A stretch of 64,000 nucleotides of DNA from Alphaproteobacteria bacterium (GCA_028284045.1 JANQSN010000005.1:62001-126000), one strand, 5' to 3'; counted from the first letter of the stretch, positions 19,806 through 29,262 are shown. A program made the numbers and translations. The notes: generated by a model not told the origin, from the sequence alone.

Positions 19806-20819
19806 ATGATGATGAGAGCTTTGGCAGTCGCCTGCGGCTTGGCCACCGGCCTCGCGGCGGGATCGATCGCCGCCCAGGAGACGCAATCCGTCACCTTCGT
19901 CCAGCCGCACCCGTCGGCGATCAGCTCCTTCCCGATCCATGTCGCCATCGGCGCCGGCTTCTTCGCCGAAGAAGGCCTTGAGGTCCGCGTCGAGACCGTC
20001 GACGGGTCCGGCGCCGCGACCCAGGCCGTCGCCGCCGGCCAGGCGGAGTTCGCGCGGCCCGGCCCCGCCGTGGTGCTGAACGCCCGGGCGCGCGGGGCGG
20101 ATGTGGTGTTCATCTACAATGTTGCCGCGCGCTCCAATTTCGGGGTCGTCGTGCCCGAGGACAGCGACGTCGAGACGCCCGCCGATCTGCAGGGCACGGT
20201 CGTCGGCGTCGCCACCGCCGACGGGGCGGAGGTTGGCTTCGCGCGCAATGTGCTGCAAGGTTCCGGCCTGGCGGAGGATGCGGATTTCGAGTTCATGTCG
20301 GTGGGCGACGGTGGTCCCGCGGCGACCGCCTTCAATCGCGGCGACATCGCTGCCTACACCGCGTCGCTGGCCGACGCGGCGATCCTCAACCTGCGCGGCG
20401 TTCCGGTTCGGGACATCACGCCGGCTGAGTATCAGAAGTTCTTCGGCAACGGGCTGATCACCACCGGCGATCTGATCAGCACCGATCCCGCCCTGGTGGA
20501 AGGGTTCGTTCGGGCCGTCGCCCGCGGTCACGCCTTCGCCATGGACGACGCGAACCGCGAGGCGGCGCTCGGCTACCTGGCCGACGCCAACCCGCAGGAG
20601 AGCGAGGATCCCGCCTTCGCCAGCGCGCTGTTCGATGCGCTGGTGGCTAATGCGACGCCGATGGACGGCTCCGAAGGGCTGGGCTGGCTGCCGCCGGATG
20701 TCTGGGCCGATTGGCAGGACGTGCTGGTGGAGACCGGTGGGCTGGAGGCGCCGCTGGACGACCTGTCGGCGGCCTTCACCAACGACTTCGTCCTGCAAGT
20801 CCAGGACGCGCTGGACTGA
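19806..20819 (+). CDS. ABC transporter substrate-binding protein (NMT1/SsuA type)
   Basis: A 337-residue periplasmic binding protein of the NMT1/THI5/SsuA-like fold. A signal peptide ends after SIAAQ (residue about 24). The mature part shows GAGFFAEEGLEVRVETVDGS, QAVAAGQAEFARPGP and ADLQGTVVGVATADGAEVGF, the order expected for this family. Three consecutive ATG codons open the gene; GAGAGG lies 7 bases before the first. The stop overlaps the start of the ATPase gene (TGATG). The ligand is not predictable; relatives bind sulfonates, pyrimidines, riboflavin or nitrate. Confidence 0.9.
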   Translation: MMMRALAVACGLATGLAAGSIAAQETQSVTFVQPHPSAISSFPIHVAIGAGFFAEEGLEVRVETVDGSGAATQAVAAGQAEFARPGPAVVLNARARGADVVFIYNVAARSNFGVVVPEDSDVETPADLQGTVVGVATADGAEVGFARNVLQGSGLAEDADFEFMSVGDGGPAATAFNRGDIAAYTASLADAAILNLRGVPVRDITPAEYQKFFGNGLITTGDLISTDPALVEGFVRAVARGHAFAMDDANREAALGYLADANPQESEDPAFASALFDALVANATPMDGSEGLGWLPPDVWADWQDVLVETGGLEAPLDDLSAAFTNDFVLQVQDALD

Positions 20820-21628
20820 TGGACGCGACCGCAGCCGTCGCCGCCGTGACACCGAGCGAAGCCGAAACCGTCTACGAGCTGACCGGCGTCAGCAAGACCT
20901 ACGAGCGCAACGCCGTGGTCGCGCTGCAGGACGTCTCGGTCACCTTGCGCAGCGGCAGCTTTTCGTCGGTGATCGGCGCCAGCGGCTGCGGCAAGTCCAC
21001 CCTACTGAAGATCATGGCGGGCCTGATCCCGCCATCGCGAGGCCGCGTCGTCCTGCAAGGCAAGCCCGTGCTCGGGCCGCGCCGGGACATCGGCATGATG
21101 TTCCAGCAGGCGACGCTGTTTCCCTGGCGCACGACGATCGAAAACATCGTCCTGCCCATCGAGATCCGCGACGGCCGCCGGGCGGCCCAAGAGGCCAAGG
21201 CGCGCGGCCGCGAGCTCTTGGATCTGGTCGGCCTGTCCGGCTTCGCCGACGCCTATCCCAGCCAGCTTTCCGGCGGCATGGCGCAGCGCGCGGCGATCTG
21301 CCGGATGCTGATCACCGAACCCGCCGTCTTGCTGCTGGACGAGCCGTTCAGCGCGGTGGACGAGCTGACCCGCGACTTCATGAATATGGAGCTGCAGCGC
21401 ATTTGCCTGGCGCGGCAGGCGACGGCCTTTCTGGTGACCCATTCCATCCCCGAAGCCGTCATCCTGTCCGACACGGTCTACATCATGGCGCCGCGGCCGG
21501 GGCGCGTTGCGGAAGTCGTCCCGATCGATCTGCCCAGGCCACGGACGCTCGACATGATCACCACGCCCTATTTCAGCGACATCGTTCGCCATATCCGCGC
21601 GCGGCTCGACGAAGGGGCCGGGTCGTGA
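20819..21628 (+). CDS. ABC transporter ATP-binding protein (SsuB/TauB type)
   Basis: A 269-residue nucleotide-binding subunit. Walker A is GASGCGKST (about residues 52-60), the Q-loop is MMFQQATLFPWRT, the signature is LSGGMAQRAAIC, Walker B is AVLLLDEPFSAVDE, and the H-loop is FLVTHSIPEAV. The start is coupled to the binding-protein gene and the end to the permease gene. It drives import by the downstream permease. Confidence 0.95.
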   Translation: MDATAAVAAVTPSEAETVYELTGVSKTYERNAVVALQDVSVTLRSGSFSSVIGASGCGKSTLLKIMAGLIPPSRGRVVLQGKPVLGPRRDIGMMFQQATLFPWRTTIENIVLPIEIRDGRRAAQEAKARGRELLDLVGLSGFADAYPSQLSGGMAQRAAICRMLITEPAVLLLDEPFSAVDELTRDFMNMELQRICLARQATAFLVTHSIPEAVILSDTVYIMAPRPGRVAEVVPIDLPRPRTLDMITTPYFSDIVRHIRARLDEGAGS

Positions 21629-22506
21629 GCGCCGTCGACCAGGCACCGCCGGCGCCGAAGCGGCCGGCGCCGGGGCAGCCGATCGCCGGGGACACCGTCT
21701 GGGCGGAGCGCGTCGCCTGGATCGACCGGATCCCGCGATGGCTCGGCATGTCCTTCGTCTTCGCCCTGTTCATCGGTGTCTGGTGGGGGCTGACCGCGAC
21801 CGGGCTGGTCTCGCCCATCATCCTGCCGTCGCCGCTGGAGACGCTGGAGGACCTGATCTTCGTCACCCAGAACCTGGCGACCGGCGGCTATATGGGGCCG
21901 GCGCTGTGGACGACGCTGAAGACGATCTTCTACGGGTACTTGCTGGCGATCCTGATCGGCTTCTCGCTGGGCGTGCTGGTCGGCGAGACGGCGTTCGGCG
22001 AACGCGCGGTGATGCCCTATCTGGTCGGGCTCGACGCCATGCCGAAGGTGGCGTTCGCGCCGCTGTTCGTCGCCTGGCTGGGCTTCGACATCCATTCGAA
22101 GGTGGCGCTGGCGACCTTCATCGCCACCTTCCCCATCGTGGTGGGGACGGCGGCCGGGCTGCACGCGGCGGACGAGAACGCCCGCATGCTGTTCAAGACG
22201 ATGGGCGCGTCGCGCTGGCAGACGCTGTGGAAGATGAAGCTGCCGACCGGATTGCCGCAGATCTTCACCGGGCTGAAGATCGGCGCGGCGGGCGTCATGG
22301 CCGGCGCCATCACCGGGGAGTTCCTCGGCGGCGGTCGAGGCTTCGGCGAGTTGATCCGCCTGGCGGCAACCCAGCTCAACACGCCCCGGGTCTTCTCACT
22401 GATCATCTATCTCAGCGTGATCGGCATTCTGCTCTACACCTTCGTGACCTGGCTGCAGGCGCGCATCGTGTTCTGGCGGAAGGAACAGGTGCTCGGCGGC
22501 GGCTGA
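21625..22506 (+). CDS. ABC transporter permease (SsuC/TauC type)
   Basis: A 293-residue BPD permease with about six membrane helices. The EAA-type cytoplasmic loop reads FKTMGASRWQTLWKMKLPTG. It appears to start at GTG (21625), overlapping the ATPase stop as GTGA; no in-frame ATG is close enough. The proline-rich first 25 residues precede the first helix (WLGMSFVFALFIGVWWGLTA). It is the last gene of the three-gene uptake operon. Confidence 0.93.
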   Translation: MSAVDQAPPAPKRPAPGQPIAGDTVWAERVAWIDRIPRWLGMSFVFALFIGVWWGLTATGLVSPIILPSPLETLEDLIFVTQNLATGGYMGPALWTTLKTIFYGYLLAILIGFSLGVLVGETAFGERAVMPYLVGLDAMPKVAFAPLFVAWLGFDIHSKVALATFIATFPIVVGTAAGLHAADENARMLFKTMGASRWQTLWKMKLPTGLPQIFTGLKIGAAGVMAGAITGEFLGGGRGFGELIRLAATQLNTPRVFSLIIYLSVIGILLYTFVTWLQARIVFWRKEQVLGGG

Positions 22507-22834
22507 TCGGACGGCGCCGGGATGGCGTGACCACGACGCAGGGCGGGGACCCGCCGGCGCATGGGTGCTTTCCGACTGTCGGGAATTTCTGAATTTTCCA
22601 GAAGTACTGTTCGTGGCCTGTACGGCGGCCGGGCTGTCTCTGAAAACCGTTCGTCCTTCTGAACGATAGCCGAATGACGGATCGGTGAACGTCGCGTGGC
22701 GGGGCGGGGCCGCAGCAATGCGGGTCGTGCAGGCGAGCCGGCTTGCAGCGCGGCACGCAGCATCGACTCGCATCGCCGCCTCAAAAATGAGATATAGTTA
22801 AAACTCATAAAACTTAAGAGGGGAGGATCTTTCA
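22507..22834. other. Intergenic region before the patatin gene
   Basis: This 328-bp spacer has no gene I can support. Its last 50 bp are AT-rich and end in GGGGAGG before the patatin ATG, probably the patatin promoter and ribosome binding site. Confidence 0.5.
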
Positions 22835-23911
22835 ATGCCTCTTAGCGATGGTCGTCGAGCGTTGCTCTGTATTGATGGCGGCGGCATCCGAGGGTTGATC
22901 CCGGCCATCATCCTCAAGGATCTGGAGCGTCGGCTCGCGGTCCTGGGAAAGACCAAGCCGCTTCATGCGTATTTCGATCTGATCGTCGGCACCTCGACCG
23001 GCGGGATCATCGCCGCCGGCCTGACGGCACCGCATCCCTCGGCTGCCGATAGACCGGCGATGAGCGCCGGCGAGCTGGTCGATCTCTACAACCGGCGCGG
23101 CGGCGAGATATTCAGCCGCAGCAAGTTCCGCAACATCCGCGAGGTGTTCCGCACCTGGAACATCGAAGCGCTCAGCCAGGAGAAGTACAGCGCCGAGCGG
23201 CTGGAGGAACTGCTCGACGAGCATCTCGGCGATGTTCGGCTTCGCGACGCGCTGACCAATGTCGTCATCACGGCCTACGACGTCCGCAATCGCGTCACCG
23301 CTTATCTGCGCGGTGGCCCGAACATCAATGACCTGGACTACTCGAAGGACGAGAACGATGAGGCGACGCCGCCCTTCACGCATGCGAACTACTTCTTCAG
23401 GGACGCGGCACGCGCCACCTCCGCGGCGCCGACCTTCTTCGAGCCCGAACCCGTCTCGGACCTGAGGTCCAAGAAGGTTCGCACGCTGATCGATGGTGGC
23501 GTCTTCGCCAATCAGCCCGCCGTCTGCGGCCTGGCCCAGGCGATTGCGCTCGAATGGCCGGCAAACACCGTTTCCATGCTGTCACTCGGCACCGGTTACC
23601 ATGTGCGCCCTTACCATCTCCAGGAGATGAAGGACTGGGGACCGGTGCACTGGATCAACCCGATGAAGGGGGCCCCAATCATCAGCATTCTGATGCATGG
23701 CCAGGCCGACAGCACCAACTGGAACATGCAGCAGATGCTGGAAGACCGGTTCTGCCGCCTCGACGGCAAGCTCGACCCCGATCGCTTCAGCGATGAGATG
23801 GACGATGCAAGCCCCGGGTCCCTGAGAGGCCTGCGAACGCTGGCCGGAGAGATCATCGAGGAGAATGGCGAGGCCCTTGACCGTTGGGCTGAACAACTGA
23901 CCGAGCGGTAA
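22835..23911 (+). CDS. Patatin-like phospholipase
   Basis: A 358-residue patatin-family lipid acyl hydrolase. The oxyanion loop is DGGGIRGLIP (residues 14-23), the nucleophile elbow is GTSTGG with Ser54, and the catalytic Asp is in IDGGVFANQP (Asp220). There is no signal peptide, so it is probably cytosolic. The fold resembles plant patatins and the CBASS effector CapV, but no cyclic-nucleotide synthase or other defence gene lies next to it. It is an isolated gene between an ABC operon and a convergent pagL. Confidence 0.88.
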   Translation: MPLSDGRRALLCIDGGGIRGLIPAIILKDLERRLAVLGKTKPLHAYFDLIVGTSTGGIIAAGLTAPHPSAADRPAMSAGELVDLYNRRGGEIFSRSKFRNIREVFRTWNIEALSQEKYSAERLEELLDEHLGDVRLRDALTNVVITAYDVRNRVTAYLRGGPNINDLDYSKDENDEATPPFTHANYFFRDAARATSAAPTFFEPEPVSDLRSKKVRTLIDGGVFANQPAVCGLAQAIALEWPANTVSMLSLGTGYHVRPYHLQEMKDWGPVHWINPMKGAPIISILMHGQADSTNWNMQQMLEDRFCRLDGKLDPDRFSDEMDDASPGSLRGLRTLAGEIIEENGEALDRWAEQLTER

Positions 23912-23949
23912 CCCCGCCAGACCGGCGGCGCGCGCCTCGCCGGTCGCGT

Positions 23950-24510
23950 CTAGTCCCCCGGCCCGCCCAGCGGCAGGCCGAAGCGCAGCGTGATGACCTC
24001 CAGGCCCGGATTGCTGTCGCCGATGCCGGCGTTGGAGAGATGCGCGGCGGTCAGGCCGATCTGCATCTCGTTGTCGAAGCGGTAGCCCAGCTCCAGGCCG
24101 GAGCGGAACTCGACATAGCTGCCGAGATGGGGGCCGTCGCCGCGGTTGTAGAGGCCGACGCCGGTAAACGGCATGACGACATAGCTGTCGTCGATCACCC
24201 ACTCCACGCCGAAGCCGCCATAGCCATAGGCCGCCCCGGCCGTGGTGACGAACCCGCCGATCATCGGCGCAATGCCCAGATCCTCCGCGATCAGGCCGTC
24301 GCCCAGGCGGAAGCCCGGGCGGAACTCCGCCTCGAACATCGCGTCCTGGTCGTCGTCCAGGACGCCGGACACGCCGGCCCCGAAGAACAGATGGTCCGGG
24401 CCGTCCGCCCGCGCCGGGTCGGCCGCCGCCAGCGCCCCGGCCGACAGGGCAAGCAATCCGCTCATCGCAGCGGCGAGCCGGCGATGCGGCCGTCTTACGG
24501 GGTGCGTCAT
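23950..24510 (-). CDS. pagL: Lipid A 3-O-deacylase PagL-like outer-membrane protein
   Basis: A 186-residue protein with a signal peptide and an alternating beta-strand pattern typical of an eight-stranded barrel. The PagL active-site phrase is present near the C-terminus: LTAAHLSNAGIGDSNPGLEV, containing the His-x-Ser pair and the Asn-Pro-Gly turn, followed by a terminal strand LRFGLPL. PagL removes the 3-linked acyl chain of lipid A in the outer membrane. I chose the ATG at 24510 because AAGGA precedes it; earlier in-frame codons have no such signal and would spoil the signal peptide. Confidence 0.82.
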   Translation of the reverse strand: MTHPVRRPHRRLAAAMSGLLALSAGALAAADPARADGPDHLFFGAGVSGVLDDDQDAMFEAEFRPGFRLGDGLIAEDLGIAPMIGGFVTTAGAAYGYGGFGVEWVIDDSYVVMPFTGVGLYNRGDGPHLGSYVEFRSGLELGYRFDNEMQIGLTAAHLSNAGIGDSNPGLEVITLRFGLPLGGPGD

Positions 24511-24639
24511 GGCGGATCCTTGACTGTCGCGGGAGATGGGAACGGCGGCACTCAGCGAGCGGACATCCTTCCTCTTACGGCAAAGCGGGAAGTCACTCAA
24601 CAAGGCGAAGGCGATGCCGGCGCGTCCGGCCCCGCACCG

Positions 24640-25590
24640 TCACGGCAGCTCGCGCACGGCATAGGTCGCCTCCACCAGGGCCGCCCGGGTGCCCGGCTCC
24701 ATCGCCGCGTGGCCCGCATTCGGCACCACGATATAGCGCGCCTCCGGCCAAGCGGCGTGCAGCTCGTCGGCGGTGGCGATCGGGCAGACGATGTCGTAGC
24801 GCCCCTGGACGATCACCGCCGGCACATGGCGGATCCGGTCGATGTCGCGCAACAGCCGGTCTTCCGGATCCGGCACGTTGTTGCGGAAGAAATGCGCCTC
24901 GATCCGCGCCAGGCCCAGCGCATGGGTGTCGCCGCTGGCCGCCGCCACGGTCTCCGGATTGGGCAGCAGCGTCGAGCACGCGCCCTCGTACCGGCTCCAC
25001 GACCGCGCCGCGGCAAGCTGCACCATCGGGTCCGGATCGGTCAGGCGCCGCCAATAGCCCTCCAGCGGGTCGGCGCGCTCCGCCGCCGGCAGGAACTCGA
25101 TGAACTGGCGCGACGCCTCGGGGAAGATCATGCGCATTCCGGTCAGGAACCAGTCGATCTCCCGGCGCCGCATCAGGAAGATGCCGCGCAGGATCAGCGA
25201 CCGGCAGCGCTCTGGATGGCGTTGGGCGTAGGCCAGCGCCAGCGTGCTGCCCCAGGAGCCGCCGAAGATGTGCCAACGCTCGATCTCCAGCGTCTCGCGC
25301 AGATGCTCCAGGTCGTCGACCAGCGCGTCGGTGGTGTTGCCGTCCAGCTCCCCCAGCGGCCGGGAGCGGCCGGCGCCCCGCTGGTCGAGGATGATGATCC
25401 GGTAGATCCGCGGATCGAAGAATCGGCGATGGACCGGCGAGGCGCCGGCGCCCGGCCCGCCATGCAGGAAGACCACCGGCGCACCGTCGGGATTGCCGCT
25501 CTGCTCCCAATAGAGGATATGCGGCGAGTCGACCGTCAGATAGCCGGTCTGATACGGCTCGATCGGCGGATGGATGGCGTCGCGGGGCAT
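24640..25590 (-). CDS. pip: Prolyl aminopeptidase
   Basis: A 316-residue alpha/beta-hydrolase that releases N-terminal proline. It has HGGPGAGASPVHRRFFDP (oxyanion region, residues about 44-61), DQRGAGRS, the nucleophile elbow GGSWGSTLALAYAQ, and a C-terminal GRYDIVCP Asp and GHAAMEP His. The length is typical with the ATG at 25590. It diverges from the nuclease-like gene across 93 bp. Confidence 0.92.
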   Translation of the reverse strand: MPRDAIHPPIEPYQTGYLTVDSPHILYWEQSGNPDGAPVVFLHGGPGAGASPVHRRFFDPRIYRIIILDQRGAGRSRPLGELDGNTTDALVDDLEHLRETLEIERWHIFGGSWGSTLALAYAQRHPERCRSLILRGIFLMRRREIDWFLTGMRMIFPEASRQFIEFLPAAERADPLEGYWRRLTDPDPMVQLAAARSWSRYEGACSTLLPNPETVAAASGDTHALGLARIEAHFFRNNVPDPEDRLLRDIDRIRHVPAVIVQGRYDIVCPIATADELHAAWPEARYIVVPNAGHAAMEPGTRAALVEATYAVRELP

Positions 25591-25683
25591 GGGCTGCGGG
25601 ATTGGCTGTGCGATCGGCGGACGGTATGGATGGTCGCGCGCGCCGCCCGCCGGCGCCTTATCCGGCCGTCGGACGGCGAAGCG

Positions 25684-26496
25684 ATGCAACGCCTTGTCAC
25701 CCTTCTTCTCGCCTTTCTAGCCTCAGTGCCTGCCCTAGGCCAAGAGCACGTGTCCGATCCCCGCCTGCCGGCCGATCTGGCGACGGACGAGCGCGCGCAT
25801 GTCACCGCGGTGATCGACGGCGACACGGTGGCGCTGGACGACGGGACGGAGGTTCGGCTGGTCGGCCTGCAGGCGCCGAAACTGCCGCTGGGCCGCCCCG
25901 GCTTCGTCGCTTGGCCGGGGGCGTCGGCGGCGCGCGACGCGCTGGCCGCGCTGGTCGACGGGCAGACGGTGACGCTCGCCTATGGCGGCAACCGGCTCGA
26001 CCGCCACGGCCGCCGGCTCGCCCATCTGGTGCGCGAGGACGGGCTGTGGGTCCAGGGCCGGATGCTGGCGGCCGGCCAAGCCCGCGTCTACACCTTCCCC
26101 GACAACACCGCCGCCGCGGCGGAGATGCTGGCGCTGGAGGAGGCTGCGCGCGCCGCCGGCCGGGGCATCTGGTCCGACCCCTTCTATGCCGTGCGGACGC
26201 CGGCGGAGACCGGTCAGCACATCGACACCTTCCAGCTTGTCGAAGGCCGGGTATTGCAGGCGGCGGAGGTTCGCGGCCGCATCTACTTGAACTTCGGCGA
26301 AGACTGGCGCGAGGACTTCACGGTGACCATCGCGCCCAGCGATACCGACCGGTTCGCCGATGCCCATCCCAATCCGTTGAGCCTCGCCGGCACCCGCGTC
26401 CGGGTGCGCGGCTGGCTCTATTGGTTCAACGGCCCGGCCATCGACCTCACCCATCCCGCACAGCTCGAACCACTCGAACCGAGTGACGATCAATAA
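25684..26496 (+). CDS. Secreted thermonuclease-like (SNase) protein
   Basis: A 270-residue protein with a signal peptide (ending near ALGQ) and one staphylococcal-nuclease-like domain at about residues 40-150. It has VTAVIDGDTVALDDGTEVRL and a later DRHGRRLAHLV; catalytic residues of the SNase family are only partly recognisable (the first Arg and the Asp of IDGDT are present). The C-terminal 110 residues (DTFQLVEGRVLQAAEVRGR, then IYLNFGEDWREDFTVTI) match the tail often found after SNase domains in alphaproteobacterial envelope proteins. Whether it still cleaves nucleic acid is uncertain. Confidence 0.82.
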   Translation: MQRLVTLLLAFLASVPALGQEHVSDPRLPADLATDERAHVTAVIDGDTVALDDGTEVRLVGLQAPKLPLGRPGFVAWPGASAARDALAALVDGQTVTLAYGGNRLDRHGRRLAHLVREDGLWVQGRMLAAGQARVYTFPDNTAAAAEMLALEEAARAAGRGIWSDPFYAVRTPAETGQHIDTFQLVEGRVLQAAEVRGRIYLNFGEDWREDFTVTIAPSDTDRFADAHPNPLSLAGTRVRVRGWLYWFNGPAIDLTHPAQLEPLEPSDDQ

Positions 26497-26577
26497 CCGA
26501 GACATTGTTTCTCTTGTTTTGGTCCGGTCGGATACAATAGATTCGCTTTGACCTTGGATTTCCGGTCGACTGCGCCG

Positions 26578-29187
26578 ATGCGTTTACCAAAAATGAACTT
26601 GATTGGTAACCGATTTGCGAAGGGGGTTCGGCCGCCGCCGCCGCGCCGCCGGACCCTATTGCGTGCCGCGGTCGTCCGGGTGGGCATGGCCGGTACCGCC
26701 GCATCCCTGGCAATCCCGGCCGCCTGGGCGGCGCCGATGGATGGCGCGGCGACCTCGCCCGCGCTGATCACTGCCGTCCTGGCCGCCGCCGCGGCGCTGG
26801 TCCTGGCGGGACTGCTCTATCGCGCCCATCGCCGGCTGGGCGACCGCGACGCCCGCACCGCCGCGCTGACCCAGGCGCTGACCCGCGCGCGGGCGATCGC
26901 CGACACGGCCCCGCCGCATCTCGTGCTCGACGGGCGGATCGGCCAGCCGACCGAGGCCGACGGCAGTGCCGGCCGGGATGGCAAAGACGACCCGCTGGCC
27001 CGATTTCTGGCCACCCTCGACGAGGACGGCGCGGCGCGGCTGCGCGCCGCGGTGGCGACGCTGCGGCGCACCGGTGTCGGCTTCACGCTGAGCGCCGGCA
27101 CCGCCGACGGGCAGGGCGAATGGCAGGTGCGCGCCGACACCCGCGCGATGGGCGAGGAAGGCGCGGTCCTCTGGCTCAGCGACACCAGCGCCGCCGCCGA
27201 CCAGCGCCAGGCCCTGACCGACCGCGAGACGGCCGCAGAACAGGCCGCAGCTCTGTTGGACCTGGTGCCGGTCCCGATCTGGCTGCGCCACGCCGACCTG
27301 TCGCTGGCCTGGTGCAACAGCGCCTACCGGCGGGCGGTGGAGGCCCCGGTCGACGCCACGCCTGGCGACGGCCCGCCGACGGCGGAGATCGCCGCCGGCG
27401 CGCTGGACGACGACGGCCGGGCGCTGGCCCGCCGCGTCCGGGACAGCGGCCGGACGGAGAGTGCCGAACACTATGTCGTCGTCCAGGGCCAGCGCCGCTG
27501 CCTCGGCCTGACGGAGGCGGCGTTGCCGGGGCTCGCCGCGCTGCCGGGCGCGATCGGCGGCTACGCGCTGGACCGCACCGAGGTCCAGGTGGTGCGCAGC
27601 GAACGCGACCGCCATATCGAGGCGCATAACGAGGTGCTGCATCGCATGCGCACCGCGATCGCGATCTTCGGCGCCGACAAGCATCTCGACTTCTACAACC
27701 AGGCCTATGCCCAGCTTTGGGGGCTGGAGGAGCGCTGGCTCGACGACAAGCCGAGCTTCACGGAGATCCTGGAGGATCTGCGCACCCACCGGCGCCTGCC
27801 CGAATACGCCGATTTCCGAGCCTTCCGTGACGAGCGGCTGGCGCTGTTCACCAGCGTCATCGAACTGGAGGAGGAGCTGGAATACCTGCCTGACGGCCGG
27901 ATCATCCGCTCGGTGATCTCGCCGCACCCGTTCGGCGGGCTGATGTGGGTGATCGAGGACGTGACCAGCGCCCTGACGCTGGAGGCGAACTACAAGACCA
28001 TGATCGCCGTGCAGCGCGAGAGCCTGGACAACCTCGCCGAGGGCATCGCGGTGTTCGGCAGCGACGGCAGGCTGCGCCTCAGCAATCCCGAATACGCCCG
28101 GCTGTGGGATATCGAGGAAGATGCCCTGGCCGATGCCCCGCACATCACCAAGCTCGCCCAGAGCATGCATGGCCAGTTCGCCGACGGCCAGGATTGGGAG
28201 GAGGTGCGCGCCGCGCTGTCGGTCGAGGCGATGGAGCAGCACATCCAGCGCGGCCGGCTCAATCGCCAGGACGGCTTGGTCCTGGACTACTCCACCGTCC
28301 GGCTGCCGGACGGCGGTGTGCTGCTCAGCTTCCTCAACGTCACCGACAATGTCCGGGTCGAACGCGCGCTGAGGGCCAGCAACGAAGCGCTGGAGGAAGC
28401 CGACAAGCTGAAGAGCCTGTTCATCGCCAATGTCTCCTACCAGCTCCGCACCCCGCTGCAGGCGATCGTCGGCTTCGCGGAGCTGCTGGAGAAGCAGATC
28501 GCCGGGCCGCTCAATGCCCAGCAGCAGGACTACGCCCACAGCCTGATGGACGCGGCCAATCTGCTGGTGAAGCTGATCAACGACATGCTCGACCTGGCGA
28601 CCATCGAGGCCGGCCAGCTCACGCTGACCCGCCGCGCGGTGGATGTGCGCATCATGCTGCAGGCGGTGGCCGATCTCGCCCGCAACTGGGCGGATGCGGA
28701 GGGTCTGGCGATCGAGGTGCAGTGCCAGGAGACGGTGGGCGCCGTGTCGGGCGACGAGCGGCGGCTGAAGCAGGCCCTGTTCAACCTGATCGGCAACGCC
28801 ATCAAGTTCACCCCGCCGGGCGGGCGCATCACCCTGGCCGCCGACCGCGGCCGCGACACGCTCAACCTCCTGGTGCATGACACCGGCATCGGCATCCCGG
28901 CCGACGCGCATGAGCGGGTGTTCAACCGCTTCGAGAAGGCGCATCAGAACCTGCGCCAGAGCGGCGCCGGGCTCGGCCTGTCGCTGGTCAAGAAGCTGAT
29001 CGAGCTGCATGGCGGGCATGTCGAGCTGGACAGCGAGGTCGGCCAGGGCACCACGGTGATCTGCACGCTGCCGCTGGACGACACCGGCGCCCAAGTCATC
29101 GATGTGCCGGACGATCCGGCCGACGCCGACAACCGGCCGCCGCCCTCGGCCGACGAGCCCCTGCCCCCCGCCGAAGACGCGGCCTGA
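26578..29187 (+). CDS. divL: DivL-like PAS-domain pseudo-histidine kinase
   Basis: About 869 residues: an N-terminal membrane helix (ITAVLAAAAALVLAGLLYRA), several PAS-type segments (about residues 80-600, with FNQAYAQLWGLEE-like and NPEYARLWDIEED cores), then a kinase module. At the H-box the sequence is IANVSYQLRTPLQAIVGFAE, so the phospho-accepting His is replaced by Tyr (codon 28438-28440), exactly the DivL hallmark. The ATPase domain keeps the N box (NLIGNAIKFTPPGG), G1 (DTGIGIP) and G2 (GAGLGLSLVKK). In Caulobacter DivL is a non-kinase regulator upstream of CckA and CtrA. The start is uncertain: ATG at 26578 or 26593, or TTG at 26548, none with a clear ribosome binding site. Confidence 0.88.
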   Translation: MRLPKMNLIGNRFAKGVRPPPPRRRTLLRAAVVRVGMAGTAASLAIPAAWAAPMDGAATSPALITAVLAAAAALVLAGLLYRAHRRLGDRDARTAALTQALTRARAIADTAPPHLVLDGRIGQPTEADGSAGRDGKDDPLARFLATLDEDGAARLRAAVATLRRTGVGFTLSAGTADGQGEWQVRADTRAMGEEGAVLWLSDTSAAADQRQALTDRETAAEQAAALLDLVPVPIWLRHADLSLAWCNSAYRRAVEAPVDATPGDGPPTAEIAAGALDDDGRALARRVRDSGRTESAEHYVVVQGQRRCLGLTEAALPGLAALPGAIGGYALDRTEVQVVRSERDRHIEAHNEVLHRMRTAIAIFGADKHLDFYNQAYAQLWGLEERWLDDKPSFTEILEDLRTHRRLPEYADFRAFRDERLALFTSVIELEEELEYLPDGRIIRSVISPHPFGGLMWVIEDVTSALTLEANYKTMIAVQRESLDNLAEGIAVFGSDGRLRLSNPEYARLWDIEEDALADAPHITKLAQSMHGQFADGQDWEEVRAALSVEAMEQHIQRGRLNRQDGLVLDYSTVRLPDGGVLLSFLNVTDNVRVERALRASNEALEEADKLKSLFIANVSYQLRTPLQAIVGFAELLEKQIAGPLNAQQQDYAHSLMDAANLLVKLINDMLDLATIEAGQLTLTRRAVDVRIMLQAVADLARNWADAEGLAIEVQCQETVGAVSGDERRLKQALFNLIGNAIKFTPPGGRITLAADRGRDTLNLLVHDTGIGIPADAHERVFNRFEKAHQNLRQSGAGLGLSLVKKLIELHGGHVELDSEVGQGTTVICTLPLDDTGAQVIDVPDDPADADNRPPPSADEPLPPAEDAA

Positions 29188-29262
29188 CCGGCCGCGCGCG
29201 TCCCCCTCTCGCCCCGGCCGCCGATCGCGGCCGGTCCTGTCCGTCCACCATCGGCATGATCC

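Noticed and set aside
22835-23911. CBASS anti-phage system based on the patatin gene
   Set aside because: No CD-NTase, Cap2/Cap3 or other defence gene is adjacent; a single patatin does not make a system.
29188-29262. Cobalamin riboswitch before bluB
   Set aside because: The gap after divL is only 75 bp and contains no B12-box-like sequence.
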